Shown piece after piece: positions 1 to 9,124 of a DNA stretch of 64,000 nt. Position numbers and translations under genes: made by a program. Within the stretch, counting starts at the first letter, position 1. Each line of letters starts with the position of its first letter. Below the pieces are notes generated by a model. It saw only the letters and a program-made list of their open reading frames with translations, was not told where the DNA came from and ran no database searches. Origin of the DNA: CAZPDM01 sp964585305 (GTDB lineage Bacteria; Planctomycetota; Uabimicrobiia; Uabimicrobiales; JABWCH01); NCBI GenBank assembly GCA_964585305.1, contig CAZPDM010000002.1, positions 27,339-91,338 of the forward strand, read 5' to 3'.

Positions 1-1
1 G

Positions 2-1159
2 AGCATATTTGAAATATTTACTCGTAAAAAAAATGTTTCTCTTAAAGAATTTTGGGCATTACAAGATATTAGCCTTGATATTGAACAGGGCGAAAAAATT
101 GGTATTATAGGAAAAAATGGGGCTGGAAAGTCAACTTTACTAAAAATTTTAAGCCGTATTATTGATCCCACTCAAGGAAAAATAAAGATTAAAGGACGCG
201 TAACTTCTCTTTTAGAAGTAGGAACTGGATTTCATCCGGAATTAACAGGGCGTGAGAATATTTTTCTTAATGGGGCGATCTTGGGAATGAGTAAAATTGA
301 GATTCAGAAAAAATTCGACGATATTGTTGCTTTTGCAGAGATTTCTGAATTCTTAGATACTCCTGTGAAACGCTATTCTTCTGGCATGTATGTTCGTTTA
401 GCTTTTGCAGTTGCTGCTCATCTTGATTGTGAGATTTTAATTGTAGATGAAGTTTTAGCTGTTGGAGATCAAGAATTTCAAAAAAAATGTCTTGGCAAAA
501 TGTCCGATTTGAGTCAGCAACAAGGACGAACATTGTTATTTGTAAGCCATAATATTGCAGCAATTAAAGCTCTTTGTAGCAAATGTCTATATATTAAGCA
601 GGGAAAAATGCAATTTCTAGGGCAGCCAGAAGAAGCCATTATTCGATATTCAAATGAAAATATTATTTCAGAAAAAGTTTCTTTAGAAAATCTTCCGCGT
701 GATCCCAGATTACCACAATGGGCTAAATTTGTTGATATTACTGTTATTTCAGATGGCGTAACAAATCCTCAAACGATTCATCCCAAACATCCTGTAACAG
801 TACAATTAAAAATTTATTCAGAACGAGATGTTCCAGAAAAAATTAGTCTTGGTCTTCGAGTTCAAGATTCAGTGCAATGCTTACTTTGGTGTCATTCTCT
901 CTATGAAAAGAAATCGTTCTCTCTAAAAAAAGGGATAAATACCATAGAATGTAATTTTTCCTATCTTCATTTAACAGGTGGAAATTACTATCTCAAGTGT
1001 TGGATTTATTTTGCCATAGAAAATACTATAATTGATTATTTAGAAGATGTTTATCATTTTTCTACATATAATCTTGATCCTTTTGAAACAGGAATTTCAT
1101 TGACTCAACAACAGCATTGCATTTATAACGTTCCTTATTCTTGGAATAAAGTTGACTAA
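2..1159 (+). CDS. Polysaccharide/O-antigen ABC exporter ATP-binding protein (Wzt-like), 5' end missing
   Basis: ATP-binding subunit of an ABC exporter that moves lipid-linked polysaccharide (O-antigen or teichoic-acid type) across the inner membrane. The frame is open from base 2, so the start lies outside the window. Seen: Walker A GKNGAGKS near bases 112-135, an ABC signature in the SSGMYVRLAF stretch (a motif form typical of the Wzt/TagH/RfbE branch), Walker B LIVDEVLAVGD and the switch His in LLFVSHN. About 150 residues follow the ATPase, matching the C-terminal Wzt carbohydrate-binding beta-sandwich that selects the polymer. The partner permease should lie upstream, outside the window. 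It ends at a strong hairpin shared with the convergent next gene. The family call is firm; the polymer is unknown. Confidence 0.9.
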   Translation, partial: SIFEIFTRKKNVSLKEFWALQDISLDIEQGEKIGIIGKNGAGKSTLLKILSRIIDPTQGKIKIKGRVTSLLEVGTGFHPELTGRENIFLNGAILGMSKIEIQKKFDDIVAFAEISEFLDTPVKRYSSGMYVRLAFAVAAHLDCEILIVDEVLAVGDQEFQKKCLGKMSDLSQQQGRTLLFVSHNIAAIKALCSKCLYIKQGKMQFLGQPEEAIIRYSNENIISEKVSLENLPRDPRLPQWAKFVDITVISDGVTNPQTIHPKHPVTVQLKIYSERDVPEKISLGLRVQDSVQCLLWCHSLYEKKSFSLKKGINTIECNFSYLHLTGGNYYLKCWIYFAIENTIIDYLEDVYHFSTYNLDPFETGISLTQQQHCIYNVPYSWNKVD

Positions 1160-1192
1160 TGATTATTTTTCTATCTTATTGGGCAAAAAAAA

Positions 1193-1220
1193 TTGTGGGT
1201 TTGTATATACAAGCCCACAA
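1193..1220. terminator. Bidirectional intrinsic terminator
   Basis: A 12-bp stem (one wobble) around an ATAT loop, with TTGTGGG on one arm and CCCACAA on the other. T-runs flank it on both sides in the right orientation: ATTGTTTTTTTT after it on the plus strand, and eight T on the minus strand. It sits between convergent genes. Confidence 0.85.
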
Positions 1221-1233
1221 AGTATTGTTTTTT

Positions 1234-1740
1234 TTAGCCTTCCAGATCAAATTCTCGAACATGCAACCAAAATCCCATACCATTTAAGCTGTCCATTTCA
1301 GCAAGTACAATTGCCCGATGATTTTCTTCAATTTTGAGGAAATTGCTAAACATAATTTGGGCATCTTCTTTTAACTCTGCTGACATTTGTTTATAAAAAT
1401 TACTTGTAGCCGTTTCTAACTCTAAAGCCTGTTGTAAGAGAGTTATTTCAAGATGTTTTTGTTCTTTCCCAAAATCTGTAGGAAGTTTTTCAATTTCTTT
1501 GTCAATTTCCTTGGTCGATGGGATAAGAGTTTGAAGTTTTTCAATATTTATTTTTTTATCTTTTTTCCATTCTACCAATCGTACTTCTAAATAATCTATA
1601 TGAATTTGTTCTTCCTTTGCTAAAACGCGGAATACTTTGCGCCCAGCATCGCTTTTAGCATCTTTCATCGCTTTGATATAAAGATCTCGAATTCTTTCTT
1701 CATATTGAAGTGCGGTTTGAATAGCTTGTTCAATTTCCAT
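1234..1740 (-). CDS. Ferritin-like/rubrerythrin-type diiron protein
   Basis: 168-residue all-helical protein with the ferritin-like four-helix pattern. Seen: two ExxH-type metal-ligand motifs, EEQIH near residue 43 and EENH near residue 139, plus YEER near residue 13 and a Glu-rich helix ELETATSNFY near residue 107. These fit the carboxylate/His ligand set of a rubrerythrin-like diiron site. The C-terminal rubredoxin CxxC domain of true rubrerythrins is absent. The likely role is iron or peroxide handling in the cytoplasm. Start supported by AAAGGGAAAAA just upstream. It is a single gene, and its upstream region carries a dispersed repeat (1770-1860) reading toward it. Family confident, substrate inferred. 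Confidence 0.8.
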   Translation of the reverse strand: MEIEQAIQTALQYEERIRDLYIKAMKDAKSDAGRKVFRVLAKEEQIHIDYLEVRLVEWKKDKKINIEKLQTLIPSTKEIDKEIEKLPTDFGKEQKHLEITLLQQALELETATSNFYKQMSAELKEDAQIMFSNFLKIEENHRAIVLAEMDSLNGMGFWLHVREFDLEG

Positions 1741-1769
1741 TTTTTCCCTTTCTAATTAACTCTAATTAG

Positions 1770-1860
1770 ATTCTAACCATGTATATATGTGCATGAACAG
1801 TTTACTTCGTTAAAGTTAGTATTGAGAACGGAATGTATAAAATTCTTGATAACTTACTTA
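1770..1860 (-). repeat. Dispersed intergenic repeat, copy A
   Basis: Read on the minus strand this stretch contains TAAGTAAGTT, AAGAATTT, TATACATTC and CTCAATACTAACTTTA, then AAGTAAACT, in the same order as the plus-strand sequence at 51932-52012. The two copies differ by scattered substitutions, and copy B has an extra ~16 nt between the first two blocks. Here the element lies in the leader or promoter region of the ferritin-like gene. The function is unknown. Confidence 0.7.
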
Positions 1861-1999
1861 TAATAGATTTTTTTCTATTTTAATAAAAAAAGATTCAAGA
1901 TGCAACGGAATTTTATAAAAACTTGCTTGCAATTATGAATATTTTTTGTTAGCTTATTGAAACATTATCATAACAGCAGCATATAGGAATGATAGAATT

Positions 2000-3220
2000 A
2001 TGGAAGCGCGTTTGCAAATTTTTCGAGATAAAAATCAAATTGGCGAGTATATTATTGACTCGGACCAACCAATTATTATTGGCCGTCACCCTGATAGCAC
2101 ATTATATTTTAATGATACAAAAATGTCAGGACGCCATTGCATCTTGGAAAAACGCGATAACTATTTTTATGTGGTGGATCAAAATAGCACCAATGGAACA
2201 TTTGTAAATGGAAGTAGAATTCGCGTAAGACGGCTATATCATAACGATGTTGTTCGCTGTGGTCTAACAGAAATTAAATTTGAATGGACTTCTAGCGAAC
2301 CTGATGAAATTGCAGTTCAAGAGCCTGCAGAAACTAAAGATCAGATTGAAGATCAAATTGAGCTTGAAGATGATAACATTCATAGGATAGGCGATTATAT
2401 CATCTTACAGAAAATAGGACAAGGCGGGATTGGCGAAGTTTTTAAAGCAGAACATGTGACTTCTCCAGGTATTCAAATTGCTATTAAAATTTTAACACCT
2501 GCTGCTCAACAAAATAAAATTCTTGTTGAAAGATTTGTACGTGAAGCCCGTGCATGTATTGCTTTAGATCATCCTCGGCTAATTAAAGTTTTTGAAGTAG
2601 ATGTTTTTCGTAGTCGTCCCTATTTTGTTATGGAATATGTGCAAGGTCAACCTCTTGATAAATATCTGAAAAAAAATGGAGCATTATCTCCATTAAATTC
2701 TTTAAAAATTGCTGGTCATATTGTTCATGCACTTGCGTATGTCCATTCATATAATATTATCCATCGTGATTTAAAACCAGCAAATATTATTATAGAAGAT
2801 CAAGGACATAATGTTAAACTTATTGATCTTGGACTTGCAAAGATGTTGGATCAAACACAATTAACTCTTAATAATCATATTGTAGGAACTCCAAGATATA
2901 TGGCTCCGGAACAGATGAAATCTCCCGAATCTATTGATAGTCGAGTAGATATTTATTCTTTAGGCGCGACATTATATCACATGGTAACAGGTATTGCTCC
3001 GTATGCTGAAATTATTAGTAGCGATCGTGGAGCTTTGTTGAGATATATGTACAATAACCCTCCTGTACCTGTGCAAGAATTAGTAGATGCACCAAAAGAA
3101 ATTGCAGACATTGTTCATAAAGCTATGGCAAAACAACGAAATGAAAGATTTTCAAGTGCGAAAGAAATGTATTCTGCCATATATTCTTTAATAAAAAAAA
3201 TATCTCAACAAAAGCAATAG
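2000..3220 (+). CDS. FHA-domain Hanks-type Ser/Thr protein kinase
   Basis: 406-residue cytoplasmic kinase. An N-terminal FHA phosphothreonine-binding domain spans about residues 15-95 (IGRHPDS, SGRHC, NSTNGTFVNG). It is followed by a complete kinase domain at about 133-400 with glycine loop GQGGIGEVF, ATP Lys in AIKIL, catalytic HRDLKPAN near 255, DLG in place of DFG near 275, and APEQ. No membrane segment is seen. The FHA-first order implies recruitment to phosphorylated partners or autophosphorylation-dependent docking. It is followed at short spacing by the YggS gene and a second FHA kinase, so the three are probably co-transcribed. The start has only a distant AGGA. Confidence 0.93.
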   Translation: MEARLQIFRDKNQIGEYIIDSDQPIIIGRHPDSTLYFNDTKMSGRHCILEKRDNYFYVVDQNSTNGTFVNGSRIRVRRLYHNDVVRCGLTEIKFEWTSSEPDEIAVQEPAETKDQIEDQIELEDDNIHRIGDYIILQKIGQGGIGEVFKAEHVTSPGIQIAIKILTPAAQQNKILVERFVREARACIALDHPRLIKVFEVDVFRSRPYFVMEYVQGQPLDKYLKKNGALSPLNSLKIAGHIVHALAYVHSYNIIHRDLKPANIIIEDQGHNVKLIDLGLAKMLDQTQLTLNNHIVGTPRYMAPEQMKSPESIDSRVDIYSLGATLYHMVTGIAPYAEIISSDRGALLRYMYNNPPVPVQELVDAPKEIADIVHKAMAKQRNERFSSAKEMYSAIYSLIKKISQQKQ

Positions 3221-3256
3221 ATTTTATGAAGATATTTGTAGAAAGGCAAGTTAGTT

Positions 3257-3967
3257 ATGATTGAAGATAAAACACTTATTAAATTGCGTGAAAATCTTGC
3301 CGAAATTCAAAGTCGTATTGCAGAAGCCGCTTTTCGTTCTGGTCGAAAAGCGGAAGAAATAACATTCGTTGCTGTGACTAAAACTGTAGATGCAAAGATG
3401 ATTGAACTTTTGGCGAATTTGGGTATCCAGCATTTGGGAGAGAATCGTGTTCAGGATGCAATGATAAAGTCCCAAGTTCTTTCTAAGCTTTCTTTAAATT
3501 GGCATTTGATTGGCCATTTACAAAAAAACAAAGTAAAAAATTGCTTAAAAATTTTTCATTGGATTCATTCTGTAGATAGTTCTGAGTTAGCACGAGAAAT
3601 TTCCCAAAAGGCCACATCTAAAATTCCAATCTTATTAGAAGTAAATATTAGCGGTGAAATTAGTAAACAAGGTTTTTCTGCTGTTGCATTAGAACAAGAG
3701 TTAGAGCAGATTCTTCAATTTCCTAACATCTGTGTTCAAGGATTGATGACAATGGCTCCCTTAAATGCTACTAAAGATATTTGCCGTAAATGCTTTTCTG
3801 GATTAAGAGAACTTGGCCAAAAGTTCAATCGTCAATATCATGGCAGCCTTCAATTGCAACATCTTTCTATGGGCATGTCTCAAGATTATGAAGTCGCTAT
3901 CGAAGAAGGTGCTACAATGGTACGTATAGGTTCAGCTATCTTCCATGGACTCGAATCTGCCCAATAG
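3257..3967 (+). CDS. yggS: YggS/PROSC family PLP homeostasis protein
   Basis: 236-residue alanine-racemase-fold protein without racemase activity that binds pyridoxal 5'-phosphate and buffers the PLP pool. Seen: the PLP Lys in the AVTK motif near residue 36, HLGENRVQ, WHLIGHLQKNKVK, and the C-terminal LSMGMSQDYEVAIEEGATMVRIGSAIFG-type signature, here with FHG at the end. Length is normal for the family. Preceded by GAAAGG at good spacing. It lies between two FHA kinases (17 nt before the second), an unusual neighbourhood, since yggS often sits with cell-division or pilT genes. Confidence in the family is high. Confidence 0.93.
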   Translation: MIEDKTLIKLRENLAEIQSRIAEAAFRSGRKAEEITFVAVTKTVDAKMIELLANLGIQHLGENRVQDAMIKSQVLSKLSLNWHLIGHLQKNKVKNCLKIFHWIHSVDSSELAREISQKATSKIPILLEVNISGEISKQGFSAVALEQELEQILQFPNICVQGLMTMAPLNATKDICRKCFSGLRELGQKFNRQYHGSLQLQHLSMGMSQDYEVAIEEGATMVRIGSAIFHGLESAQ

Positions 3968-3984
3968 CAAGGAAAGGAAGCCTA

Positions 3985-6798
3985 ATGCCAATCTTGACAA
4001 TAGAAAAAGGCCCAGACAAAGGCCGTAGTTTGAAATTCCAAAACTCTATTACAATTGGACGCGATACAGGATGTGAAATTAAAATTGTAGATACTGCAGT
4101 ATCGCGGAAACATTGTAAGATTTATTATGATACTCAATATTTTCTTGAGGATTTAGACAGCTTAAATGGAACTCAGCTAAATGGCCAATTTATTACTGCT
4201 CCAACTATTTTAAAAGATAATGATCAAATTAATATTGGAGAAACAGGGTTACTTTGGCAAGAAAAAGAACAAACTGATGCTTTGATAAATAAGGTCATTG
4301 CTGGATATAAGGTTACACAGCGATTGGGAAAAGGCGGCATGGGAACTGTTTATTTAGCACGTCAACTTTCTTTGGATCGTGATGTGGCATTAAAAATTCT
4401 AGATCCTAAAGTTGCCCAAGACCATACTTTTATTCAAAGATTTATCTATGAAGCCCGATCGTGTGCAACATTAAATCATCCCAATATCATACAAGTTTAT
4501 GATGTAGGGGAAGATCAAGGATATTTTTATTTTTCTATGGAATATGCTAAGGGTGGAAGCCTACAAAGCCTTATTGCAGGAGGGAAAAGTCTTCCTTGGC
4601 AAGAGGCTTTATCATTTATGTATGACACCGCCTTAGGTTTGGAATATGCAGAAAAAAAGAAAATTGTTCATCGTGATATTAAACCAGATAACTTAATGTT
4701 AACGGAAGAAAAGCACATAAAAATTGTTGACTTGGGTTTAGCACGAAGGTTTGATGAATCGCCTGCTATTCCAGAAAATAGTGTTTATGGTACTCCCTTG
4801 TATGTTTCCCCAGAGCAAGCAAAAGGATTAGCCGTTGATTTTCGTGCAGATATTTATTCCTTTGGGGCATCATTCTATCGTATTTTATCTGGCCATGCAC
4901 CTTTTCAAGGCAAGAGTGTTCCTTTAATTATTGCACAACATATTAAAGATCCTCCTGTACCACTTAAAAATATTCTTCCTGATATTCCCATTCAACTATC
5001 AGATATGATTGATAAGATGATGCAAAAAAAGCCAGAGGATCGCTATGCAAGCAATTCTTTAGTGTTACAGGAAATTAGAAAATTACAAGAATTACTCAAT
5101 CGGACAAATACATTGATTCCTACAAGGGCCAGAAGAAATCCAAATCGTAGTACTATGTCTGTAAATCGAAAAGAATTGAAACGGCGCAAAGAGAATCAAA
5201 ATCAACTTTGGACAATTATGGCTTCAGTCATCGCATTTGCTTTAATTGTTCTAATCATTTCGATTTTTGCCTCATCTTCTACACCTCCTGTTGAAACATT
5301 GCTAGACACTCAGATACAGGAAAGTTATCAAAGTTTATATTCTGATTATCAAATCCAAGGTGACACAGAATCTATGGCCTCTGCATGGGAAAAATTTTAT
5401 CAAAAAAACAAAGATAATTCTTTTGGAAAAAAAGCTTATGAGCATTTGAAACAAATTCAGCAGAATCTTTCTCTTAAACGCGAGCAAAATGCTCAGAATT
5501 TATATCAGAATGCTCAAAAATATGAAAAAGAATATCCTGAAAATTTGTCAGAAATTATAGAAAAATATCAGGATATTGTGGATCGTTTTTCTCAAACTTC
5601 AACTGCTCGTTTAGCAAAAAATGATATAGATCGTATTCAAAATTTAGTTAGTGAACATAAACAAAAACTCTTGCAAGATTTCCGTCAAATAATGGAGAAA
5701 TTTGGAATTGCTATAGAACAGGAAAATTTTGCTAAGGCTGCAAATATACTCAATACATTTCAAAAAGAATGTCAAAATGATGTAGATATACTTCAACAAA
5801 TTTCAATTAGAAAACAAACTTTAATCCAGAAAAAAATTCCGGAATTTGTTGAAAAAACAGTAGCAGAAATAAAAGAAAGTATTCAAGAAAAAAATTTGGA
5901 ACAAACAAAATTGCTTGTAAAAAAACTGGAAATAAATCGCGAATTTCCTATCGTTGAAAATAAATTAAAAGAATTTGAAAAGTATTTAAGCATCAAACCA
6001 AATAATCAAAATCCAGAGAATTCTACACCTGTAAAAATTGTTAATGACACTAGCAAAAGTCTATTCATAATTCCTGATAAGATTAAGAAAATGATAGAAG
6101 AATTTCAATTTCTAGCAGCAATACAGGAACTGAAGTCTAGCACAATAGAAAATAAAAAAACTTTGCTTGATGATATGATTTATTTAGAAAAGTTTTTTAA
6201 AAAAATCAATGAGCGTCTCAAAAAAAATAATTTAGCAATGGAAAATTCTACTTGGATTGAGATTCTTCCTCATTTAGGAAATATCGAGCCATATTCTATA
6301 TCACTTTATGGAATAGAAAACAGCAAAATTTCAGTTAAGGCTACAGTATCTGAGGGAGCTATCATTTCAAAAAATATTTTTCTGAAAAATTTTTCTTCGG
6401 AATGGATTTATAGCTCTATATTATTTTCTAGCCAGGAAAAAGATAAAGATAGTATCATCGCTAAGGTTTTATTTTGCTATTATTATGAACTTTATCAACA
6501 TGCCTGGTATTGGAATGAGCAATTAGGTAAAATTGATGCTTTGAAGTCACAAGAATTTCAAAATCGTTTACAAATAATAGAAGATAATGCTAAAAAAGAG
6601 TACATTGATAATATAGTTCCTTTATATCAACAGAATATGCAATATAAGGAGGATTTAAAAAAAGAGACAAAAAGTTCACCAGAGTATTTAGCCTTGAAAC
6701 AAAAGTTACAACAAAATACTCAGCAACTTCAGTCGCAAGTTCAGGAATACACCAAAAAATATCAAAATACTCGTTTTTATAATCAAATTCGAGATTAG
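3985..6798 (+). CDS. FHA-domain Ser/Thr kinase with one membrane span and long coiled-coil tail
   Basis: 937-residue membrane-anchored kinase. FHA at about residues 5-95 (IGRDTGC, SRKHC, SLNGTQLNG). Kinase domain at about 108-370 with GKGGMGTVY, HRDIKPDN near 229 and DLG near 248. Then a basic juxtamembrane stretch, one transmembrane helix near 408-432, and about 500 residues predicted to face the periplasm, rich in Lys/Glu/Gln heptads and likely helical (YfiO/TPR-like or coiled coil). This is the layout of PknB-type receptor kinases with an unusual helical sensor in place of PASTA repeats. Preceded by AAGGAAAGGA. It probably shares an operon with the two genes upstream. The ligand is unknown. 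Confidence 0.92.
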   Translation: MPILTIEKGPDKGRSLKFQNSITIGRDTGCEIKIVDTAVSRKHCKIYYDTQYFLEDLDSLNGTQLNGQFITAPTILKDNDQINIGETGLLWQEKEQTDALINKVIAGYKVTQRLGKGGMGTVYLARQLSLDRDVALKILDPKVAQDHTFIQRFIYEARSCATLNHPNIIQVYDVGEDQGYFYFSMEYAKGGSLQSLIAGGKSLPWQEALSFMYDTALGLEYAEKKKIVHRDIKPDNLMLTEEKHIKIVDLGLARRFDESPAIPENSVYGTPLYVSPEQAKGLAVDFRADIYSFGASFYRILSGHAPFQGKSVPLIIAQHIKDPPVPLKNILPDIPIQLSDMIDKMMQKKPEDRYASNSLVLQEIRKLQELLNRTNTLIPTRARRNPNRSTMSVNRKELKRRKENQNQLWTIMASVIAFALIVLIISIFASSSTPPVETLLDTQIQESYQSLYSDYQIQGDTESMASAWEKFYQKNKDNSFGKKAYEHLKQIQQNLSLKREQNAQNLYQNAQKYEKEYPENLSEIIEKYQDIVDRFSQTSTARLAKNDIDRIQNLVSEHKQKLLQDFRQIMEKFGIAIEQENFAKAANILNTFQKECQNDVDILQQISIRKQTLIQKKIPEFVEKTVAEIKESIQEKNLEQTKLLVKKLEINREFPIVENKLKEFEKYLSIKPNNQNPENSTPVKIVNDTSKSLFIIPDKIKKMIEEFQFLAAIQELKSSTIENKKTLLDDMIYLEKFFKKINERLKKNNLAMENSTWIEILPHLGNIEPYSISLYGIENSKISVKATVSEGAIISKNIFLKNFSSEWIYSSILFSSQEKDKDSIIAKVLFCYYYELYQHAWYWNEQLGKIDALKSQEFQNRLQIIEDNAKKEYIDNIVPLYQQNMQYKEDLKKETKSSPEYLALKQKLQQNTQQLQSQVQEYTKKYQNTRFYNQIRD

Positions 6799-6823
6799 AA
6801 AATTAGATGATAGTAATGATAAC

Positions 6824-6847
6824 TCCCACGCTTCTATATGCGTGGGA
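6824..6847 (+). promoter_or_regulatory. Hairpin between the FHA kinase and fmt
   Basis: Perfect 8-bp stem, TCCCACGC and GCGTGGGA, with an 8-nt loop. No good T-run follows, so it looks more like a processing or stability hairpin (or a weak terminator) just upstream of the fmt ribosome-binding site. Confidence 0.5.
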
Positions 6848-6873
6848 ATAAAAGAATTTTGGAGGTTGTTTTT

Positions 6874-7830
6874 ATGAAGATAGTTTTTTGGGGTACGCCT
6901 GAATTAGCCGTTCCTATTTTAAATGATTTGTATAACTCTTCTCATAGTATTCTTGCTGTCGTTACCCAACCTGATCGTTATCAAGGCAAACATCATAAAC
7001 AAATTGCTTTTTCTCCTGTAAAATCCTTTGCAGTAGAAAAACAAATTTCTGTTCTTCAACCTGAATCTCCTAAAGAACCAGAATTTTTTAATCAATTACA
7101 ACAACTTGGTGCGGATATTATGGTAGTAGCAGCTTATGGAGAAATCATTCCTAAGAGAATTTTAGAATTGCCGCCATATAGTTTTGTCAATGTTCATTTT
7201 TCTCTTTTACCAAAATATCGAGGAGCTTCTCCTATTGTAAGTGCAATATTATCTGGCGATGCAGAAATCGGCATTAGTATTATGAAAGTTGTTTCTAAAC
7301 TTGATGCTGGCCCAGTTTTTGGAGAGAAGAGAATTCCTATTTTGTCAACAGATACTAAAGGTATTCTTGAAAAAAAACTTTCTATGATGGCTGGTTCATA
7401 TTTGTTGGAAATAATGGAACAAATTTTTCATCATAATTTACAACCACAAGAACAAGATGAATCAAAAGTTTCATTTTGCAAAACTATTGTGAAAGAAAAT
7501 GGTGAGATATCTTGGCTGTCATCAGCAATACAAATCGAGCGTCAGATTCGAGCCATGAATCCCTGGCCAATGTGTTATAGCACATTGTTTACAAAAGGTA
7601 AAGGAATTTATCTTATTGTTCATAAAGCTGAAGTAGTTGAAATGGTTTCTACAGAACAGCCTGGAAAGATTATCAATGTGAATGATACTGGTATTGATGT
7701 AGCAACAGGGCAAGGAGTTCTGCGTATTTTACAATTACAACGTTCAGGTAAAAATCCTTTGTTTGTAAAAGAATTTTTACGAGGTACTCCAGTTCAAATT
7801 GGAGATTTTTTTGAACCTGGGAAATGTTAA
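6874..7830 (+). CDS. fmt: Methionyl-tRNA formyltransferase
   Basis: Transfers the formyl group from 10-formyl-tetrahydrofolate to Met-tRNA(fMet) for translation initiation. Seen: N-terminal FWGTPELAVPIL, folate-site signature HFSLLPKYRGASPI near residue 107, the GD.EIGISIMK segment, and the C-terminal OB-like domain ending in FLRGTPVQIGDFF. 318 residues, normal length. The ATG at 6874 is chosen over an in-frame ATG 36 nt upstream because GGAGG lies at proper distance before it and the family's N-terminus begins at MKIVFWGT. It is followed 10 nt later by the HIT gene, so likely one operon. The usual partner def is not here. Confidence 0.96.
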   Translation: MKIVFWGTPELAVPILNDLYNSSHSILAVVTQPDRYQGKHHKQIAFSPVKSFAVEKQISVLQPESPKEPEFFNQLQQLGADIMVVAAYGEIIPKRILELPPYSFVNVHFSLLPKYRGASPIVSAILSGDAEIGISIMKVVSKLDAGPVFGEKRIPILSTDTKGILEKKLSMMAGSYLLEIMEQIFHHNLQPQEQDESKVSFCKTIVKENGEISWLSSAIQIERQIRAMNPWPMCYSTLFTKGKGIYLIVHKAEVVEMVSTEQPGKIINVNDTGIDVATGQGVLRILQLQRSGKNPLFVKEFLRGTPVQIGDFFEPGKC

Positions 7831-7840
7831 GGAGTCGTCT

Positions 7841-8317
7841 ATGGAACAAATCTGGGCACCCTGGCGGATGGAGCTTATTCGCCAGCCGGGTATGTCTGGA
7901 TGTTTTTTTTGTCGATATATTCAAGAAAAAGAAGACAAAAAAAACTTAGTATTGGAACGCGGCAATCATTCTTTTGTAGTAATGAATCGTTATCCGTATA
8001 GTAATGGACATCTTATGGTGGTACCATATACCCACACTGGAGACATCAATAAATTAACTGCTGAAACACGGGCAGAGATGATGGAATTTTCCGCTCGATG
8101 GCAGGCAATTTTAGCTAAAGTAGTATGTGCGCAAGGTTTTAATATTGGCATGAATATTGGCAAAGTTGCTGGGGCTGGTGTGGATGACCATATTCATATA
8201 CATATTGTTCCACGATGGCTTGGAGACACAAATTTTATGCCAGTATTAAGTGATACAAAGATCATCAATCAGTCTTTAGAAGAGTTGTACGATTTACTTT
8301 CTAAAGCTAAAGATTAA
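7841..8317 (+). CDS. HIT-family hydrolase, Ap4A phosphorylase-like
   Basis: 158-residue histidine-triad protein acting on nucleotide phosphoanhydrides, closest in style to diadenosine tetraphosphate phosphorylases of the actinobacterial type. Seen: N-terminal IWAPWRMELI, a FFC cysteine pair (GCFFC), and the triad HIHIHIVPR near residue 115 with the nucleophilic middle His. The ATG at 7841 is chosen because AAGGAG sits 8 nt upstream and the IWAPWR motif starts there; the longer frame overlaps fmt. It ends at a strong bidirectional terminator. Family sure, exact substrate inferred. Confidence 0.92.
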   Translation: MEQIWAPWRMELIRQPGMSGCFFCRYIQEKEDKKNLVLERGNHSFVVMNRYPYSNGHLMVVPYTHTGDINKLTAETRAEMMEFSARWQAILAKVVCAQGFNIGMNIGKVAGAGVDDHIHIHIVPRWLGDTNFMPVLSDTKIINQSLEELYDLLSKAKD

Positions 8318-8340
8318 ATATTTTAAAAAAAAATGTCTTA

Positions 8341-8399
8341 AAAAAAAACGTGTGCTTTTACAAATATTTTTTATATTTGGTAATGCACACGTTTTTTTT
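8341..8399. terminator. Bidirectional intrinsic terminator
   Basis: 15-bp stem: eight A followed by CGTGTGC pairs with GCACACG followed by eight T. The 29-nt loop holds a second small stem, CAAATAT/ATATTTG. It serves the HIT gene on the plus strand and the PEP-CTERM gene on the minus strand, whose stop codon lies inside it. Confidence 0.9.
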
Positions 8400-9075
8400 A
8401 TTCTTTTTTCAAGAAAATTTTTTTTCGAAATAGAGTAATTCCTAAGAAAATTAAGAATAAAATATTAGGCTCGGGGATTGGTAAAGTTTGGCTTGGATGT
8501 GTAGATGTTATTCCTTTGTTCAGCCATACACTATCTACAATAAATATAGATGATTCGTTTGCATAAAGCAACAGTTCATCCACAATTCCACTTGTTGCAG
8601 TAATAGATATGAATTCCCATTGTCCTACTTTTGAAGTAGATTTGCTGACATATCCGGTTGAATTGCTTCCTATAGAAAGAACCATACTTCCGGAAACAAC
8701 ATAAACCCATCCGCTGAAGGTCATTGGAACTGCTGTTCCTGCACTGTTCCAAGCACTATGCCAGGAAGCAACAGTATATGGCCCATCACCTGCTCCACCT
8801 GCAGTAACTTTTAAAGCAGATGTTCCATCAACAATTCCTAAATTGTAAGCACTGAACATTTCTGTTTCAGTGATCAATTCTGTAGTAAGCGGATTCCCTG
8901 AATTTGCCCACTGGTTCCAGTTTGAGGCAGCAGAAGATATTCCATGTCCTGTAATAGGATTGTAATTACCACTTTCAAAACTTCCATTGCTTAAAAGATT
9001 TCCAGTTTGGCTAATAATGGGTGCGGCATGAAGATTAGAAAAAATAATAATGGCAAGAAGAAAAAATTTAACCAT
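8398..9075 (-). CDS. PEP-CTERM sorted exported protein with carbohydrate-binding-like domain
   Basis: 225-residue secreted protein. A signal peptide (about residues 1-19, ending NLHA) precedes a beta-rich domain beginning NLLSNGSFESG, the opening typical of CBM4/9-like jelly-roll modules (GWVYVVSG, VGQWEFISI). The C-terminus holds the PEP-CTERM signal: PEP near residue 201, a hydrophobic stretch LFLIFLGITLF, then a basic RKKIFLKKE tail. Such proteins are cleaved and anchored by an exosortase. Start supported by GAGGAGGG. A 12-bp palindrome sits just before the ribosome-binding site. It is one of three PEP-CTERM proteins in the window; no exosortase is present here. Confidence 0.88.
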   Translation of the reverse strand: MVKFFLLAIIIFSNLHAAPIISQTGNLLSNGSFESGNYNPITGHGISSAASNWNQWANSGNPLTTELITETEMFSAYNLGIVDGTSALKVTAGGAGDGPYTVASWHSAWNSAGTAVPMTFSGWVYVVSGSMVLSIGSNSTGYVSKSTSKVGQWEFISITATSGIVDELLLYANESSIFIVDSVWLNKGITSTHPSQTLPIPEPNILFLIFLGITLFRKKIFLKKE

Positions 9076-9086
9076 ACTACCCTCCT

Positions 9087-9098
9087 CGACTTAAGTCG
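9087..9098. promoter_or_regulatory. 12-bp perfect palindrome before a PEP-CTERM gene
   Basis: CGACTTAAGTCG, immediately upstream of the GAGGAGGG ribosome-binding site of the gene ending at 8398. It could be an operator or a 5'-UTR hairpin. No second copy was seen in the window. Confidence 0.4.
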
Positions 9099-9124
9099 GG
9101 TGTGAGATAAACTAAAATAAAAGA

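Noticed and set aside
9087..9098. Palindrome as a transposon end or attachment site
   Set aside because: It is a single short copy with no flanking duplication or recombinase; a leader hairpin or operator is simpler.
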